Assembly: GCA_020086605.1 (NCBI GenBank)
Contig: JACBWW010000015.1
Location: 12,822,390 to 12,886,389, forward strand
Direction of reading: 5' to 3'
Origin: Lanius collurio
Lineage: Eukaryota; Chordata; Aves; Passeriformes; Laniidae
Length of the DNA: 64,000 bases
Shown: positions 39,501 to 52,500 of the stretch, piece after piece
How the letters are laid out: every line of letters begins with the position of its first letter
Position numbering within the stretch: the stretch's first letter is position 1
Position numbers and translations under genes: made by a program
The notes under the pieces: model-generated
Database searches by the model: none
The model's input: the letters and a program-made list of their open reading frames with translations, nothing else
Told to the model about the DNA's origin: nothing

Positions 39501-42300
39501 GGTTTAACCACACAGCTTCTCAAAACAGCCCCCACTAAAATGAGCTGTGGCTCTGGATTTACACTCTCCATCACCATCACTTACCGTTACCGATGAACAA
39601 TTTCACTTCTAAGCACACACATTTCCCCAACAGCTGAACTACTGCAGTTTTCTGTGTTTTTCTTATTATAACTAGCTCCTTCATTTCAATGGCATCACAG
39701 TTGAGCTCAAGTCTGAAATGCAATGCTCTAGCTAGTGCTTATTTTTACTTAAGCAATTACAGAAAAAAGTTGACACTGACATTTACCAAAATATTTCAGA
39801 GCACAAACACCACCCGCTGAGCTGAACATGAAAATTCATGCCTGCTAGTCTTGTTTTTCTTCTCAGAGTATGACTGATTTGACTCATGCCTGATTTTAAT
39901 GAAATTTCCAGATCTTTGCTAGAATTATATTTGGTAGGAAAAATACCTAAACGTGTAGCTGAATTTCTGTTCCTATGCCCACATTATTACTTTGATGAAA
40001 GGATACAGCAAGACATTCTAGACCATTTCATAGCATAAATTTAAAGCTTTATATGCTGAAGGAAAATTCTCTACTAATAGATCTGAAAGCCTGCAAGGAA
40101 CTGCTTTCATTTCTTTCGTAGACACCTATGAAAATCCTAATTTAATCAGTCTGGATGCTTCTTGCTCAAAAGCATTAGGCAGCACAGGAGTACTGATCCT
40201 TTGATACTGAAGTTAGAGCAGAAACTTTTCTTTGCCTTCCAACAGTCCCACTTGTGATTTGGTTACTGGTCATGACCCCGTTGTTTATTGCATATGTGAA
40301 TCATAAGAATTACTGGAATTCTTGTAAATCCCAATTAAATAAAGGGTAAAAGAAAAGCCCACCTGTAATCACACACCATGTAACTGCATGTTAATGGCCT
40401 GTTCTGTACCCTACTGGAATATCTTAGAGTAATGCTACAGCATTATACTCAATTTCAGGAGGCCAGTAGACATTTTTAAATGAATAAAAACTATTTATAT
40501 AATTGCAGTAATGACTATAGTTCATGCCTTATTCACAGCAAGTAAAAAAACCATGCTGGAGTTTATGCAAATAATACTAATGCATACACTATGAAAAAGT
40601 AACTCATGTTAATTAAAAAACACCTTAATTTCAAAAGTTTAACAGAAACAGTTACACTGAGCATTGCAATTTTTCAAAGCAGAATAGAAGCTGTTTACAA
40701 GGATCCAGCAGTAATTGATATCCAGCTGCTTGGAGCTGGGCTGGCAGTTGAACATGTAGTGAAAGCTGGGCTGAAATCCCCTCTTATTTGATGGCAGCAG
40801 GAGTCATGCTGCTCTTTCCTATGAGCTGGAATTTCACCCCAGTCTTTACATTCTTCGTTGGTTATGGTGGAGCAGCTGGAAGACGATGATTATAGAGCAG
40901 CCAAGTAGACTCACAGTTCTAAAAATCTAATCTTCAAGCATCTGTAAGGTCATGGGGAAGGAGGAAGAGGTTTATAGCACAGTTAAAAGGAGTCTCTCAA
41001 AATGGGCAAGTGGCCATTTCAGTAACAGAGCTGATGGCAGGACACTGCACACCAGGAACAGAAGTAAATTTGAAGTTGAGTCCTTGGTGAAAACACCGTC
41101 ATACTGGCCTTTGAACAGAAAGGAAGGCAAGCACAGCATGTGAACAAGGAAGTGCATGTATGCACACAAGGCTGAACAATTCCAGGAGCAGAACAATTTC
41201 TCTGCATACCTAAAAGACTTCGCTAAGAAAAAAAATACAAAGTTTTTTAGCATGTAAACAATTGCCTACATGAACTTGATTTCAAATTTAACTTTACACA
41301 TTCTTGAAAAACTGAAAGGCCTCAGCATTGAAGAGAAAACATTTCTAGCACCAGCTACTGGCTTGAAAGTGAATACTTACAAGAGATGAGTACAGGAAGA
41401 CACGTTGTCTTTCACTGAGAAAGTGTTTTAAGGCACTATCCAAAATCACAATATAGCCACCACAAAAACTGCTCCAATGTTCCCTGATTCTTTATGGTAC
41501 CTACACAGGTTTCACTGCCGAGGGACAGTAAAAACTAAATTGGTGTCCTTCTCCTCCCTGCCATGTGCCTTGGAATGCAGGAAATGTCCAACATCTGTAC
41601 ATCACTAGCTGACACAACACAAGCTTATTTCTTCCTATAGCTCCTAAATCCCTCTGTAGCCATTTATATTAGCCATATTAGCCACTATCACTTGCAAGGA
41701 AATTGGTGAGGAATTGCCATCTTTCCTTATCACCAACCCAACTAAAAAGTTGTTCAATACACTAGTATGTGTTTACACAATTAATACAAATGGCAGATTT
41801 CTGAACATTTCCCAGAAGGGAAACGACTTTAACTGGTCTGGCCAGATGTGCTCTTGCAGCACCCAGCCCAGGGCTGGTTTTTCTTTTTTGTTCTCAAAAA
41901 AAGAGTTAATTTAATTGTATTTCCACCAAGGAGTGTTTTAGGAATGGAGACAGCAATTTTTGAATATACACTATATGTATAAAAGGAAGAGGTAAGGAGT
42001 TTGTTCTCCATTTCCACCACTTTGTAGAACTCCATCATCATTTGTATTAATAGTTATGTCACTCAGGTATGCAGCTACGAAACTGAAGAACGTTAAGATT
42101 GTTATTAGAATAATTTTTGGCTAAAGACAAGGAGCAGAACTGCATCGCAACCCTACTTTTTTCATTATTTAAAAGTGTGTTAAAATATACCAAGATTTTC
42201 AGGAAATCTGTTATTTGGCTTACATAGTAAGCTATGCCTTGTGCACTGTGTTCTAGACTAAGTTGTATTTTAAAATGGTGCACAAAATTAAGAAACTTTA
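33540..42300. other. Intergenic, RBM46 to LRAT, no gene seen
   Basis: Nearly 9 kb of AT-rich DNA. The open frames (for example 34240-34578 plus) show no family signature, and no splice-bounded coding exon was found. The LRAT 3'UTR must begin just below 42390 and occupy an unknown part of the right end; an ATTAAA on the minus strand near 41912 is a weak candidate for its polyadenylation signal. Confidence 0.45.
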
Positions 42301-42389
42301 CATGATGCCAGTGAGTAATTTGTGCTTTCATAAATACAGTAGTATACATTCTATAAACAGATGCTGGATGGAAGCCTCCAGGAGGGCTG

Positions 42390-42542
42390 TTAGCCAGCCA
42401 TCCACAGAAAGAAGGGAATGAAGATGGTGGGGAGCGTGGTGGAGGGTGCCACACCTAGGCAGACTATTGACACTAGTCCCACAAGCACGGATGCGAGCAC
42501 GCTCCTCTGGTCCCGAATAATCATCTTCACAGTCTCACAGAA
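42390..42542 (-). CDS. LRAT: LRAT last coding exon (membrane anchor)
   Basis: This exon encodes residues 182-231. It begins [18 protein letters not shown], continues into the C-terminal transmembrane segment and ends FFLWMAG, the family's typical terminus. The acceptor AG is at 42544-42543 behind a run of T on the minus strand. It is too short to stand out as an open frame and was found by matching the family C-terminus. Confidence 0.96.
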   Translation of the reverse strand, partial: FCETVKMIIRDQRSVLASVLVGLVSIVCLGVAPSTTLPTIFIPFFLWMAG

Positions 42543-43571
42543 CTGGAAAAAAAAAAAAAGTGCAAAAGATGAGATTTAAAAAGGAAAGCTTTGACTGCAG
42601 AGCTGGCGATGCCCACTCTCTCGGGGCAGAGCAGCAGTTGCTGCCCCAGCTCTCACACGGACTCCCCGGAGAGAGAGGGAAGAGGGAAGAGCCAGGCTGG
42701 CACCGCATCACGCCCAGCATCAGCCCCGGTACTGCCTGTGGCTCCAGCTGGAACCTGTAGCTTCAGAGCACTCTAGAAGCGTATTAACTGTTCTACTAAT
42801 TCAGCTTCGCTCTCCTTGCCGCTTGAAGCCAGCTTGAGGCCGGGCTCGCCTCGTCCCGAGCAGCTCCGCGCCGGCGGCACTGCCCGCTGCGGGAAGAGCG
42901 GCGTCAGCGGCGGCCGGGCGGGCGGGTGGTACCGACACCCCCGCCCTGGGCCCGCGGCAGTGCCCGGCCCAGCTCCGGGGAGCGGGATCGCCGGGGGAAG
43001 GGCGGCGCCGCCGCGGGCCGGGCCGTACCTTCTCGGTCTGGAAGCTGACGGGGGCTCCGTATCGGCAGTAGGTGACGAAGTGCTCGCAGTTGTTCCAGAG
43101 CAGGCTGTAGGCCGTGGTGCCCACCAGCTCCTCCGCCCGGCGGGCCGCCTCCTCGCTGCCCAGCACCTGGCCCTCGAAGAGCCGGTCCATGTGGTTGACC
43201 AGGATGCTGCCGCCGTAAGCGAAGTCCTCCACCGTGTCCACCCGGACGCTGGCCGTCCTGGCGATAACGCCCAGGATGAGCCGCTTGTTGGTCACCACCT
43301 GTTGGATCTGCCGACGGTCGCTGGTGATGGTGGGCAGGATATCGGGCATCAAGTGAGCGACGCGGTTCTCGCCCAGGTAAATGCCGAAGTGGATGAAGAG
43401 TGTGCGGGGCACCTCCAGCAGGTCTCCTCGCTTGAAGCAGCTGGTGTCGTAGTAGCCAGGTGCAGGCGGTGGCGTTTCCCCGCCGGAGCCCGCGGGCAAG
43501 GGCCGGATGTGGACGAGGAGCAGCAGCTTTTCCAGCAGCAGCGAGGCCGCCTGCGGCACCGGGTTTTTCAT
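42390..43571 (-). CDS. LRAT: LRAT, lecithin retinol acyltransferase (231 aa, two coding exons)
   Basis: LRAT moves a fatty acyl group from phosphatidylcholine to retinol, making retinyl esters at the ER membrane; it supplies RPE65 in the visual cycle and vitamin A storage in tissues. Exon 43571-43029 (181 codons) joins exon 42542-42390 (50 codons and TAA) in phase 0 with GT-AG borders, giving 231 aa against about 230 in human. The NlpC/P60-like catalytic set is present: H61 in [11 protein letters not shown]73 in RVAHLMPD and C162 in [12 protein letters not shown] hydrophobic stretch is seen near residues 11-22 ([12 protein letters not shown]), and the hydrophobic C-terminal anchor runs from about residue 196 to 229. 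The start MKNPV matches the family start; the longer frame upstream comes from the CpG island. RBM46 as neighbour agrees with mammalian gene order. I see no defect. Confidence 0.97.
43029..43571 (-). CDS. LRAT: LRAT first coding exon (catalytic domain)
   Basis: This exon encodes residues 1-181, holding the whole catalytic core and ending FQTEK before a GTACGG donor (GT at 43028-43027). Reading on past the donor gives a Pro/Arg-rich frame that is only retained GC-rich intron. Confidence 0.96.
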
Positions 43572-44115
43572 GGTCGGCGGGGGAAACCCTCGGTGCCTCC
43601 GAGCAGCTCCTGGCCCCCGGCACCGCTTTTGTAAGCTACCGGCGGGGAGGGGCGGGGCGGGCACCCGGGCCGGCCCACCGGGTGAGGGGCGTGCGGGGAG
43701 CGCCCGCCCCGAGGACCGGCCAGGCTTCACTGGGTGGTGCGACGGCCACCCTGAGCCGACCCAGTGACCCCCGGTCCGGCCGTGGCGGCGGCTTGGTGCT
43801 CGGGATGGCTCGGTACCCGCAGCCTGGAGCCGGGAGCCGCCCGCAGCTCTGCCCCATCTACCGCCGGCGCTGCCCAGGTAGAAGTGCACGGAAAAGTGCA
43901 TGTAGAGCCCTTCTCCCGCTCCGGGGAGAGCAGCGAAGGGCTTCCGGGGCCACAGCCACTTCGTGCACCTTCCCCCGACGGCGGGACCTCTGAGGGGCGC
44001 CGGGTGCCCGCCCTGGCAGCCACGGTGGGCAAGCAGGGATCGAATCGGGGGCTGGCCGGGCGGGCTGCCACGGTGCTCGCACGGCGGCCGTACAGGAGAG
44101 GGAGCGTCTGTCTTC

Positions 44116-44410
44116 CCTGAAAGAAAACAAGTCTCCGAGGAAGAGCGGCAAGTCACATTTATAAATTAATTCTCCCCAAAAGTCCGCCAACTAAGGAAGA
44201 GTGGTAAACGGCGGAGCGGCATTCCCGTGCGTTCAGTTTCCTGCTAATCCATTATGTAAATGACTAAATCCTGGCAACAGAGCCACAAAAGAGCAGCTCT
44301 GTCAGGTCAACAATGCCGCCCCGATCGGGCTCGGAACTTTCAGTAACCAAGCAGGTTCCCGCCCCCTTGGAGGCGGCGGTATGATGGATGGGACAGACAT
44401 TCATCTTACC
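44116..44410 (-). promoter_or_regulatory. LRAT upstream region: TATA-like element or 5'UTR intron
   Basis: Two readings are possible. A TATA-like 'tttataaat' lies on the minus strand near 44158-44167 and would place a start near 44130. Alternatively a 295-bp 5'UTR intron runs from donor CCAG|GTAAGA (GT at 44409-44408) to acceptor 'ttttctttcag' (AG at 44118-44117), with a noncoding exon above 44410. Both splice sites score well by eye; cDNA is needed to choose. Confidence 0.4.
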
Positions 44411-44599
44411 TGGAAGATGACAGGGCGCGGAGAGTGGCAGGGGAGGTGGCTGTGGCTGCAGCCTTTCACCGAGTCCCCGCCGCCGCACCCCGGCCCGCTG
44501 TCATGGATCGTGCTGCAGCCGCTCCGGCCCGGCGCTGGCTCTCCGGCTTGCAGGGAGCAGCGTTCGCCTCTGAGAAACGTGGAACAGGCGGAGGGAGGG

Positions 44600-47500
44600 G
44601 GAAGGAGGAAGGGATATGCATGTAAAAATGCTGGAGAAGCTTGTTGGAGCATCTTCCTTCTAACTGGGGCAAACACCGCAACCACAGGATGCCAAATACG
44701 AAACGGGGAAACGGGAAGAGGAGCGCTGGTGTGTAACAGCTTGGCAGCTCTCCACGGGCAAATCGCGTTGAAACAGTAGGTTATTTTTCTCTCCTCAGTC
44801 ACTTTAAACTCTGTGGAACACGAATGAGATCTTTAGACCACCCCAGAGCTGTAGAATCCCTTTGGTCACACCAGCAAAAAAAGAGAAAATGCTCACTATC
44901 CCTTTTCTTTCATTAGCAAACAGCTCTGCTATTTGGAAGGCAAAGGAGATGTGAAGGACCCAGCAGGTGAGAGCCTTCTACCACCACAGATACTGAACCA
45001 AGGATCAGGATCTTGTAAACATGAAAGCTTATTGATGAACCAAAAGCACATTTTCCCACTTCCTCAGTAAAAAAAATATTTCAGGGGAGGGGGTTACCTC
45101 ACTACTTGTCAACAAAAATGCTGGCTGGGGCCCTCTCATTTCCTCCTGCTTGTAGCAGAACACCTTCCTGGGAAGCTAAGACTATCCTCATCTTGCTTCA
45201 TCTGCAAAGAAGGGGACCCACCATAACCTCTTGTTTGGTTGCTGATTACAGGCCAGAGCGCCAGCACTACTTAACAGAGGGATCAGGCCTTTGGGATTTT
45301 CTCTGGAGTCTCAGCCAAAGTTTTATGCAACAGAGGCTTACCCCTCTCAAGCCCCCTACTTCAAATCACATCACATAAAAAGAGAAAATACCTTATAGAT
45401 GTAGCTTATGATGCTGGTACAGGAACCCTGTGGATTAGCCACCAGGCACATGATTATGTAATTAAACCAGCATATTTTCAAATACAGATGTCAAAAAATA
45501 GTTGGAAGGTTTGAAGCTTTTTCTCTTAGTAAATAAAAATGGGGTGAGGAGAAGGAGAAACTTCTCATTTTTAACTAGTGCATTTTTTTAATGGGTGAGG
45601 GAAAAAATTTAAAACATCTCATCCTGATAAGGGGTATCACCCGTTTGATGATGGTCACAGCAGCTAGTCCAGAGCTGGAGCCACAGAAGGTTGTCAAACT
45701 CCATAAAAGTCCTAGCATGGAAAGGTTCAAGTCTCTCTCTGGTGTGGAGAAGCACCATTCCTGCCCTGTTCTGCCATCTCAAGATTGCCCCTCTCCCCCT
45801 CCCTAAAGCTGTCTAGCCAGGCATAGTCGTTGCTGAAATAGGTGGGAGAGATGCTTCAGTCCTACCGTTCAGGTTTCTGTTTCTTGTCCAAAGGAAGGTA
45901 GAGGAATTCAGATGAACTCCCTGGCAGCTACAGACACTTCCCAATGGGATCTTTCATGCAGAGGCATCCTTTGTTTGCTTTCTTCATGCCAGTGAGCTTT
46001 TATCCCCAAATCACCAGGGTCAATTTCAAGTAAATCCAGAAAGAAAACAAGGATGAAACTGAAGAAGAGGGATTGCCATGAGGAGGAGATTCAAAGTCTT
46101 ATGGCATGGGAGGGTTTCAAAGTAGTAAGGTGAAAGGTGTGACATTTCTGCAATATAACATTTCTGAAGAGCTCTCTCCCCCTCCTTCCTCTCACAACCA
46201 CTCACTCACAAACCCAGAAACCCCAGTGAACAAGCCCAAAAAGCATTACAGAGCAGACAGGTCTGTGGAATCCACCCAGGTAATGCTTTGCCACTACCTT
46301 GCAACTGTTTGTGACCATTACTGTGTGCAAAGTACTTAATACAACACATTAAAGTAATTCCTGAATGAAACTATTCAGATTCTTGAAAAGCAACCTGCAA
46401 CCCAACATTTTCTGCTTTGAAATGCAAGGGGTTGTACTTCTACTACTGTCAAACTTCCACAGTGCAACCACGATGTAGGGTATTCTTACCAAAATTTTTC
46501 ATCTGAAAGGGGGAAGAAAACATGTATTTTAGTGGAAAAACATCTCCACTGGAGATGGAAAAACTAAAAATATACATTGATTGTGCATCAAGCACTGGCA
46601 CAGCCTCTTGGGTGACTTTTGTATAACAGCTTTTGTACCTTTAGTACACAAATTTAAGTGGGAAAATCACTTTGGAATATTAAATATAAACCCAAAAACA
46701 TTGAGGAAGTACTTGTTTGGACTGCTAACTGTTGCGGAATAATTTAATCATAAACCCCATGCTTTATTTTTGAAAGTTAAGCAGAGATGCAGTAAGAAAG
46801 CTGTGAGAGGTAAGAATGCAGCCTTTGTTTAGTAGTGCAGATGAGCCACAGTACAAAAACTTGTAAGAGGTGTAAGTTTCCATTACACTGAAACTCCTGT
46901 TCTAGAAGGAGCCTTATTTTATGCACTAGACATTACTATTTCCATCCTGCTCTCACACCTAGCACAGTAGGGAAAAGGCAGGAAAGGTGGGGAACTGGAC
47001 AGGTAAGTTCTTGCCTATATGAGGAACAAACTTGGTTTAACAGGCAGGCAAAATGAATTTTTTTACTAACCGAAGTTAAATCAACGTTGACTGCACACAT
47101 GCTCACCTTTGTGTACAAACTTGTATTTTACCAAACCTTTCTAAATTACTCAAGCTTTACTTTTAGCTCATTTGGGACTGCTGAAACAAGCTTAGCTTTA
47201 TGAATTCAAAACATGTTAAGACATTCAAGGAGAATAAAACTTTTGGGGAGGGATTTTTGGAGGGTATAATTTGCAAGAAGAGTATCTGAAAAGTAATGCC
47301 ATTTGGTTTAAGCTGGTGTGCTGAAAGAAATAATGGACAGAAAATGCATTTGTGAAGGATGGTTTCACAGCATCCAAAAGGGCTATTCCAGAGATAAAAA
47401 ATAACACCTTTGTATTCCCATATCCAGTCCATTTGAACACTGTATCATTCTTTTCCACGAATTAGAGCTTCCACTATAGAGCTGTAAGTGACCAGCTCTT

Positions 47501-49490
47501 CAGAAAACAGTATCATTTACTCTTTTGGTTTTTGTATTTAACAAAGACTAGGGACAGAACAGACAAAATCTGAACAAAGAAGGGAACCAGCAAGAAAATG
47601 CATGAAATTGCAGGCAAGTCAAACAAACCCAAACAAAGAATCTTTGAAGTATCACTCTCTTCCAGTAGAAGAAACAATGACTGAAATAATGACTGAATAA
47701 ATGACTGAAACAAATTTATACTTTATAAATGTCCACTTTTATTCAGAAACTTATTACATACACATTTCCAGAGTCACTTAAAACAGCATATTGTGTGAAT
47801 GGCAAATATTTACTGTAGCCTTTTTATCCTTGTAGGTTTGCTACTGAGGTCTATCACTTTTTCTTTTTTACTTCCTCTCAATAGGTTTCCAAATTATTAA
47901 GGAGAGTTTTCTTACAATCAATGACTGTAAACATAATAAAACCTGCATGCCATTTTCCCTTTGAAGTTATTAACTTGGCTATTTTTCTGCAATGAAGTAA
48001 TGACTCATGTTTTACAACCTGACTGAATCACGCTGGATATATACATGGATAGTACCTATGACTTGCTCAGGGAATAATGTGTTTAGATAGATGAAGTATT
48101 CATTTATGATACCTTTAATTCAAATTAACAAAACCACAGAAAAGGTGGGAACAATTCATTGCATAGTACTCATTAGCAAGCAAGAGGCTAGGAAATTAGT
48201 AACAGTGATAGCACTGGACGTTTAGGAACAACTAACAGATAGGTTTGGTGACAATTAAAAAAGTAACTTATTTCCATCATTTTGTCTGGTATTAGTAATG
48301 CCTCATTTTGTCAGCACTAAACAATTAATACAATCTCCCTAAAATAAGCAAAAAGGTAAATTTCTGAATATAAAATGCCTGAACATGGGGAGTAATATTT
48401 TTATGGCTTCTGCAGAGAAAATACAGTTATCAGAATTTCCACCTTGCTATTGTCCCAGAAAGTATGATACAGATTTTTAAGGCTCTTCTTAATGAGGTGA
48501 AGAAGTTCAGAAGTATCCCAGTTTGAACATGCTAATTGTGCAGGAAGGGAGATGGAGAGGTGGTAACTGGGAGTCAGAAGGAAGAGTACACTGCATTCAA
48601 CATGGTTTTCCTTCACAGCAGAAGACAGCTTTTTGTGGCAAGGACAATGCAAATGACAGTAAAATAAACTTCATCCAGGCATGACTCTGCTGAACAACTC
48701 AAGGATTTAATAGCCCTGGAACAAAACCAGGTATTCCCTCCACCACCACCTTCATCCCTGCCAGGATTGCACCATCACAAGAAGTGATTAGGCAGACTCC
48801 CCTTTCCTCATCTTAAAATTTATTACCACATTAAGATATGCAATTTACCACTACTCAGTGCTTTCAACTGAAGGATTAATTAGTAAAAGATATTGGAAAA
48901 TGTAATAACAAAGTCTATCATTAACCAGACAAAGTGCTGGAAGTTTGGTGGATCGCCACCAAAGGTCAGCATTTATGACCAGTCACTGTATAACAGTACC
49001 AATTATTACTTTTCTTTATTGCCCAGCAGGGAAAACTGTTCCCCAGTACCAGACAGTGCTGCCTTCCCAGCAGTGCAGAGCAGGTTACCCAGCCTCACTC
49101 ACTGCACAGGACAAACGTGGCTGACTGGACAGCAGTCCATTTGATTTTCAAACAAAGGCTGAGAGAAGAGAGATCGACTGAATAGGAGGTAATTTCCATC
49201 TTGAAACACAGATTATCTTGTCTCATAATTAAATGTCATGTTGCAATTTGATTAAGAAATAAATTAGTTCTTCATTTGCTGTATTATCTAGACAGGAAAT
49301 GTTATCAGGCACAGATAAAGGTATTAGTCTGGTATCACTCGAAACATTTGCTAATCTGTGCCATATAGCTAATCTTCTGAAAAATAACTGTCAAATTTCT
49401 ACTCTTAAACTTGAAAAAAAAAATCTCAATCAAGAAGCCAGTTCTTGTTTATAACATGTTTTTATACCACTCAGTGTTAAAAGCATATAT
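44600..49490. other. Intergenic, LRAT to AtuA-like gene, no gene seen
   Basis: About 4.9 kb without a supportable gene. Open frames are short and family-free. The left part is moderately GC-rich, and the right part is AT-rich and would include any 3'UTR of the AtuA-like gene ending at 49503. Confidence 0.45.
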
Positions 49491-49502
49491 ATTAAACACC
49501 TG

Positions 49503-49577
49503 TTATTCTATCAGGGACTTTAAATCAGGAACATTTTTAATCTGGAAGTCCAACAGCATCTGTCCAAGTGCTTTACC
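49503..49577 (-). CDS. AtuA-like gene, last exon
   Basis: This 75-bp exon has acceptor 'tttttcttacag'. It encodes GKALGQMLLDFQIKNVPDL, then KSLIE and TAA. GKALGQMLLD is the usual C-terminal motif of the family, so the end of the protein is well placed. Confidence 0.9.
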   Translation of the reverse strand, partial: GKALGQMLLDFQIKNVPDLKSLIE

Positions 49578-52500
49578 CTGTAAGAAAAAGAATCAAATCA
49601 ACATTAAATTTTACTATCTAAATATTCTTACCACCTTTTTAAAGGAAGTTTTAAAAAATGGTTTCACATGAGTATTTTTTCTATAATCAGTGTGAGAATT
49701 CAGTCTAAGTTTTTTGAGTTTTCAAGCATCCAAATCTAAATAGATTGAACAGTTTCTTCAATTATTATACCTAGTGCTAAAATCAATTTATTTGGGGTTC
49801 AGTTCTACTATCTGATTCATACATAGCATCACCTTATTTTGTAAGCAGACTTCTTGACTATGCTGAGATTATTTGCACACACAAGCATTTCTGAGCCTAT
49901 GAGCACAGCTGTGCTTTCCTGTAGCCATAGCATTTCTTGGGATCTCATCTTCAGGTTCAGATGTTTCAAATATTTAATACTTAGATTGTCACTTTCAAAA
50001 AAAAAAGTTACTTTCACATAACATCACCAACACAAAAGACATATCCACCTGTTTTTCATGTTTATATTATTTATCAGTACTTTAACTACAGAAGGCATAG
50101 GCTAAGGGAGAAGTTTTAGTACAGTGCATGGTTCCTGTATATACTTGGAAATAATCAGAATTATCTACCAAATCTGCATTTTTCAAAATATGACAGCCTT
50201 TCTGATAAACTGATTTTTCTGGTGCATCTAAAAAACTCGTAGTCTTCAAATCAGTTATGCTCTTTAGGATGTGCTATCTTAATAGTACACATCTTTTTCA
50301 CCAAATATTCTAAATCCAGTTTCTACTTTCCAATGTTGTTTTCAAACCTTACAAAATTAAATAGACAATGTTCACTAACAGGAAATTAAAAGGAACTAGA
50401 GTCAAGCCCAAGAGCTTACAGTTCCAGCCCAAAAGTTGGTTATGAAGAGACCTATAAAAGATGACTACATTAAAATTACTGCTTTGATACATGCCTGTGG
50501 GTCACTTCTTAGGGATGCTACACCACCACCACCAAGGGAATTCTTCAGAACAAAATTTAATCCATGGATTCCTGGCAATTCATATCTGTAAAATAAAACT
50601 GCACATTATTTCTCAGGAGATTTTGGAAGGAGCACTTGTAGAGAACACCAACCAAAAGCCAGCATGCAAAATTTTCATGCTTCTGATCACATCCCACTGC
50701 TGAGTCAAGTCTAAAAGGTAACAAGATTAACATAAGGCCTTACCTGCCTTCTTATTCCTTCCTCCTACTCCAAATTAACAGTCCTTAATAGTTTTAAAGT
50801 TGGACCATAAGGTAACCATTCCCCTCTATTCAAAACTCATCAATTTCTAATAAAGTTGTTTCTAGTGTTCTTTTTTCCTAGGAGTTAAAGCCCGTATCTG
50901 TAAGCCAGAAATTCAAGATCCAGTATGAACTCGGACAACACAGTGGGCAAAATGAAGTATTTTTATTAGCTCCTAGTTCTGATACTGAAAAGTACAATCA
51001 CTTAATTCCTGGAACTCCTTTCTGCTAACAAATGCTGCCAGCTCACTGGAATGACACCCTCTTAATTCCTGAGAAATACCAATGAGTCACTACATCACTC
51101 TTACAACAAACAGATAATTTTATAGCAAATTAAAGTCAGAGCGACATTTCAACACTTTCCTGGACCCATGTACTTTTTTCAGATAAAATTTTATTTTAGC
51201 ATGACAGACCTATTTTTCTCTTCCACTGCCACTGTAAGCATTTTTCCATCCTTGCTTTTGACTGGTGCAGTTCCAATTTGGAAACTTCTAGAGCAGTGTG
51301 GAAAATGGCTCTGTGGTTTCCTATTGTTTCAAATTCCATAAATAGGTCTACAGTGTATTTCCATTTGCCTCTCTCCTTGCAGTTTTTCAGTGTTTTGTCA
51401 TCTTCCTTCTCTTGTTGGTTTTCTTTGGTTTTGCTTTCCTCCAATATTTTCTTCATCTAAGGACTTGATAACTTTGCTTTAATTCCATAGGAAAGGATTT
51501 AAATCAGGATGTCTTCAAGCCATAAGGAATAGCAGAGAAAAATTATATCCAATTCTCACTCTGTCTCCAGATGTTTGTTGCAATTTAAATCATGCTTCCT
51601 CCAACACCGCTTATTTTTCTGATCACCTATCTGATCTTCATCTCTTGGGGACAGATTCTTCAAATCTTTCCCCTGATATAGCTGCAATTTCTTGTGGTGC
51701 TTTTATACTACTGATTTTGTCACTTTGAGGTTTCTCTCTTTCAGCTCCTTTTGAGCACTGTGAAAACCATGGCTGTAACTGATGTTCACAGCCCTGTCTG
51801 CCCTTTTATCTTGGGCACATGACCCAAACCTCTCATGGAAGGAGATGATTCTGCTGAGCAGTCTGGCAATCACTCGAGTTCTTGTTGTAAAAAGCACATA
51901 GTTATGGAGTGTCCGTGTCTGTCTCCCAGGCTAAAAGTTCTAACTTTAAGTTCCTTCTACTTTTTCATTACTACACTCTAGTATTATTAAGAAAAAAATT
52001 GGTGTCAGCATTCTGTTGCCCTTCCTTAAAATCAAGTTGACACGCAACATTATCACATGTAAGTCAAATTCACTGGGAAGGCATGAAAGTAGATTCATCC
52101 ACCAGTGCTCTGCTAGACAACACGAATATGAAGAATAAAGTAATTTCTACAAGAAGTTACCTACCTAATTTACTAAATTTAATGCCATAATCAACTACAT
52201 AGCACAACCAGATGACTCCACAAAATTTTCTAAAAAACTAAATAAAAATTAGCAATCACCACATACCATGAAAGCCAGAGATCTACCAAAGAACTACACT
52301 ATAAATTTTACTCTGAAAAAGATGGCAAAGATTTCCAGGCAGCAAAGAATTTCACAACTGGCAGATCTTTCCTCAAGAACTAGACTGATGGAATCTGCAT
52401 TTTTCGATTCCAGAAGCTAATATCTCATCTCTGTAAAGAAGCGTCATGAAAATCAATCAGGAAAAACAAATCAGGAGAGAAACTGAAGAGCATGTAAAAG

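Larger units (their letters stand above)
42820..44580. promoter_or_regulatory. LRAT CpG island
   Basis: A dense CpG-rich block covers the first coding exon and about 1 kb upstream. Many overlapping open frames on both strands here are due to the lack of AT-rich stops and do not indicate genes. Confidence 0.8.

Noticed and set aside
42816..43993. Several plus-strand and second minus-strand frames of 70-270 codons in the CpG island
   Set aside because: They are shadow frames produced by GC-rich DNA lacking stops, are antisense to or offset from LRAT, and show no family signature.
42801..44156. A 451-codon minus-strand open frame covering the LRAT exon
   Set aside because: Only the middle (43571-43029) is LRAT. 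The upstream and downstream parts are CpG-island sequence and retained intron with Pro/Arg/Gly-rich content. The proven family start and the donor at 43028 define the true exon.
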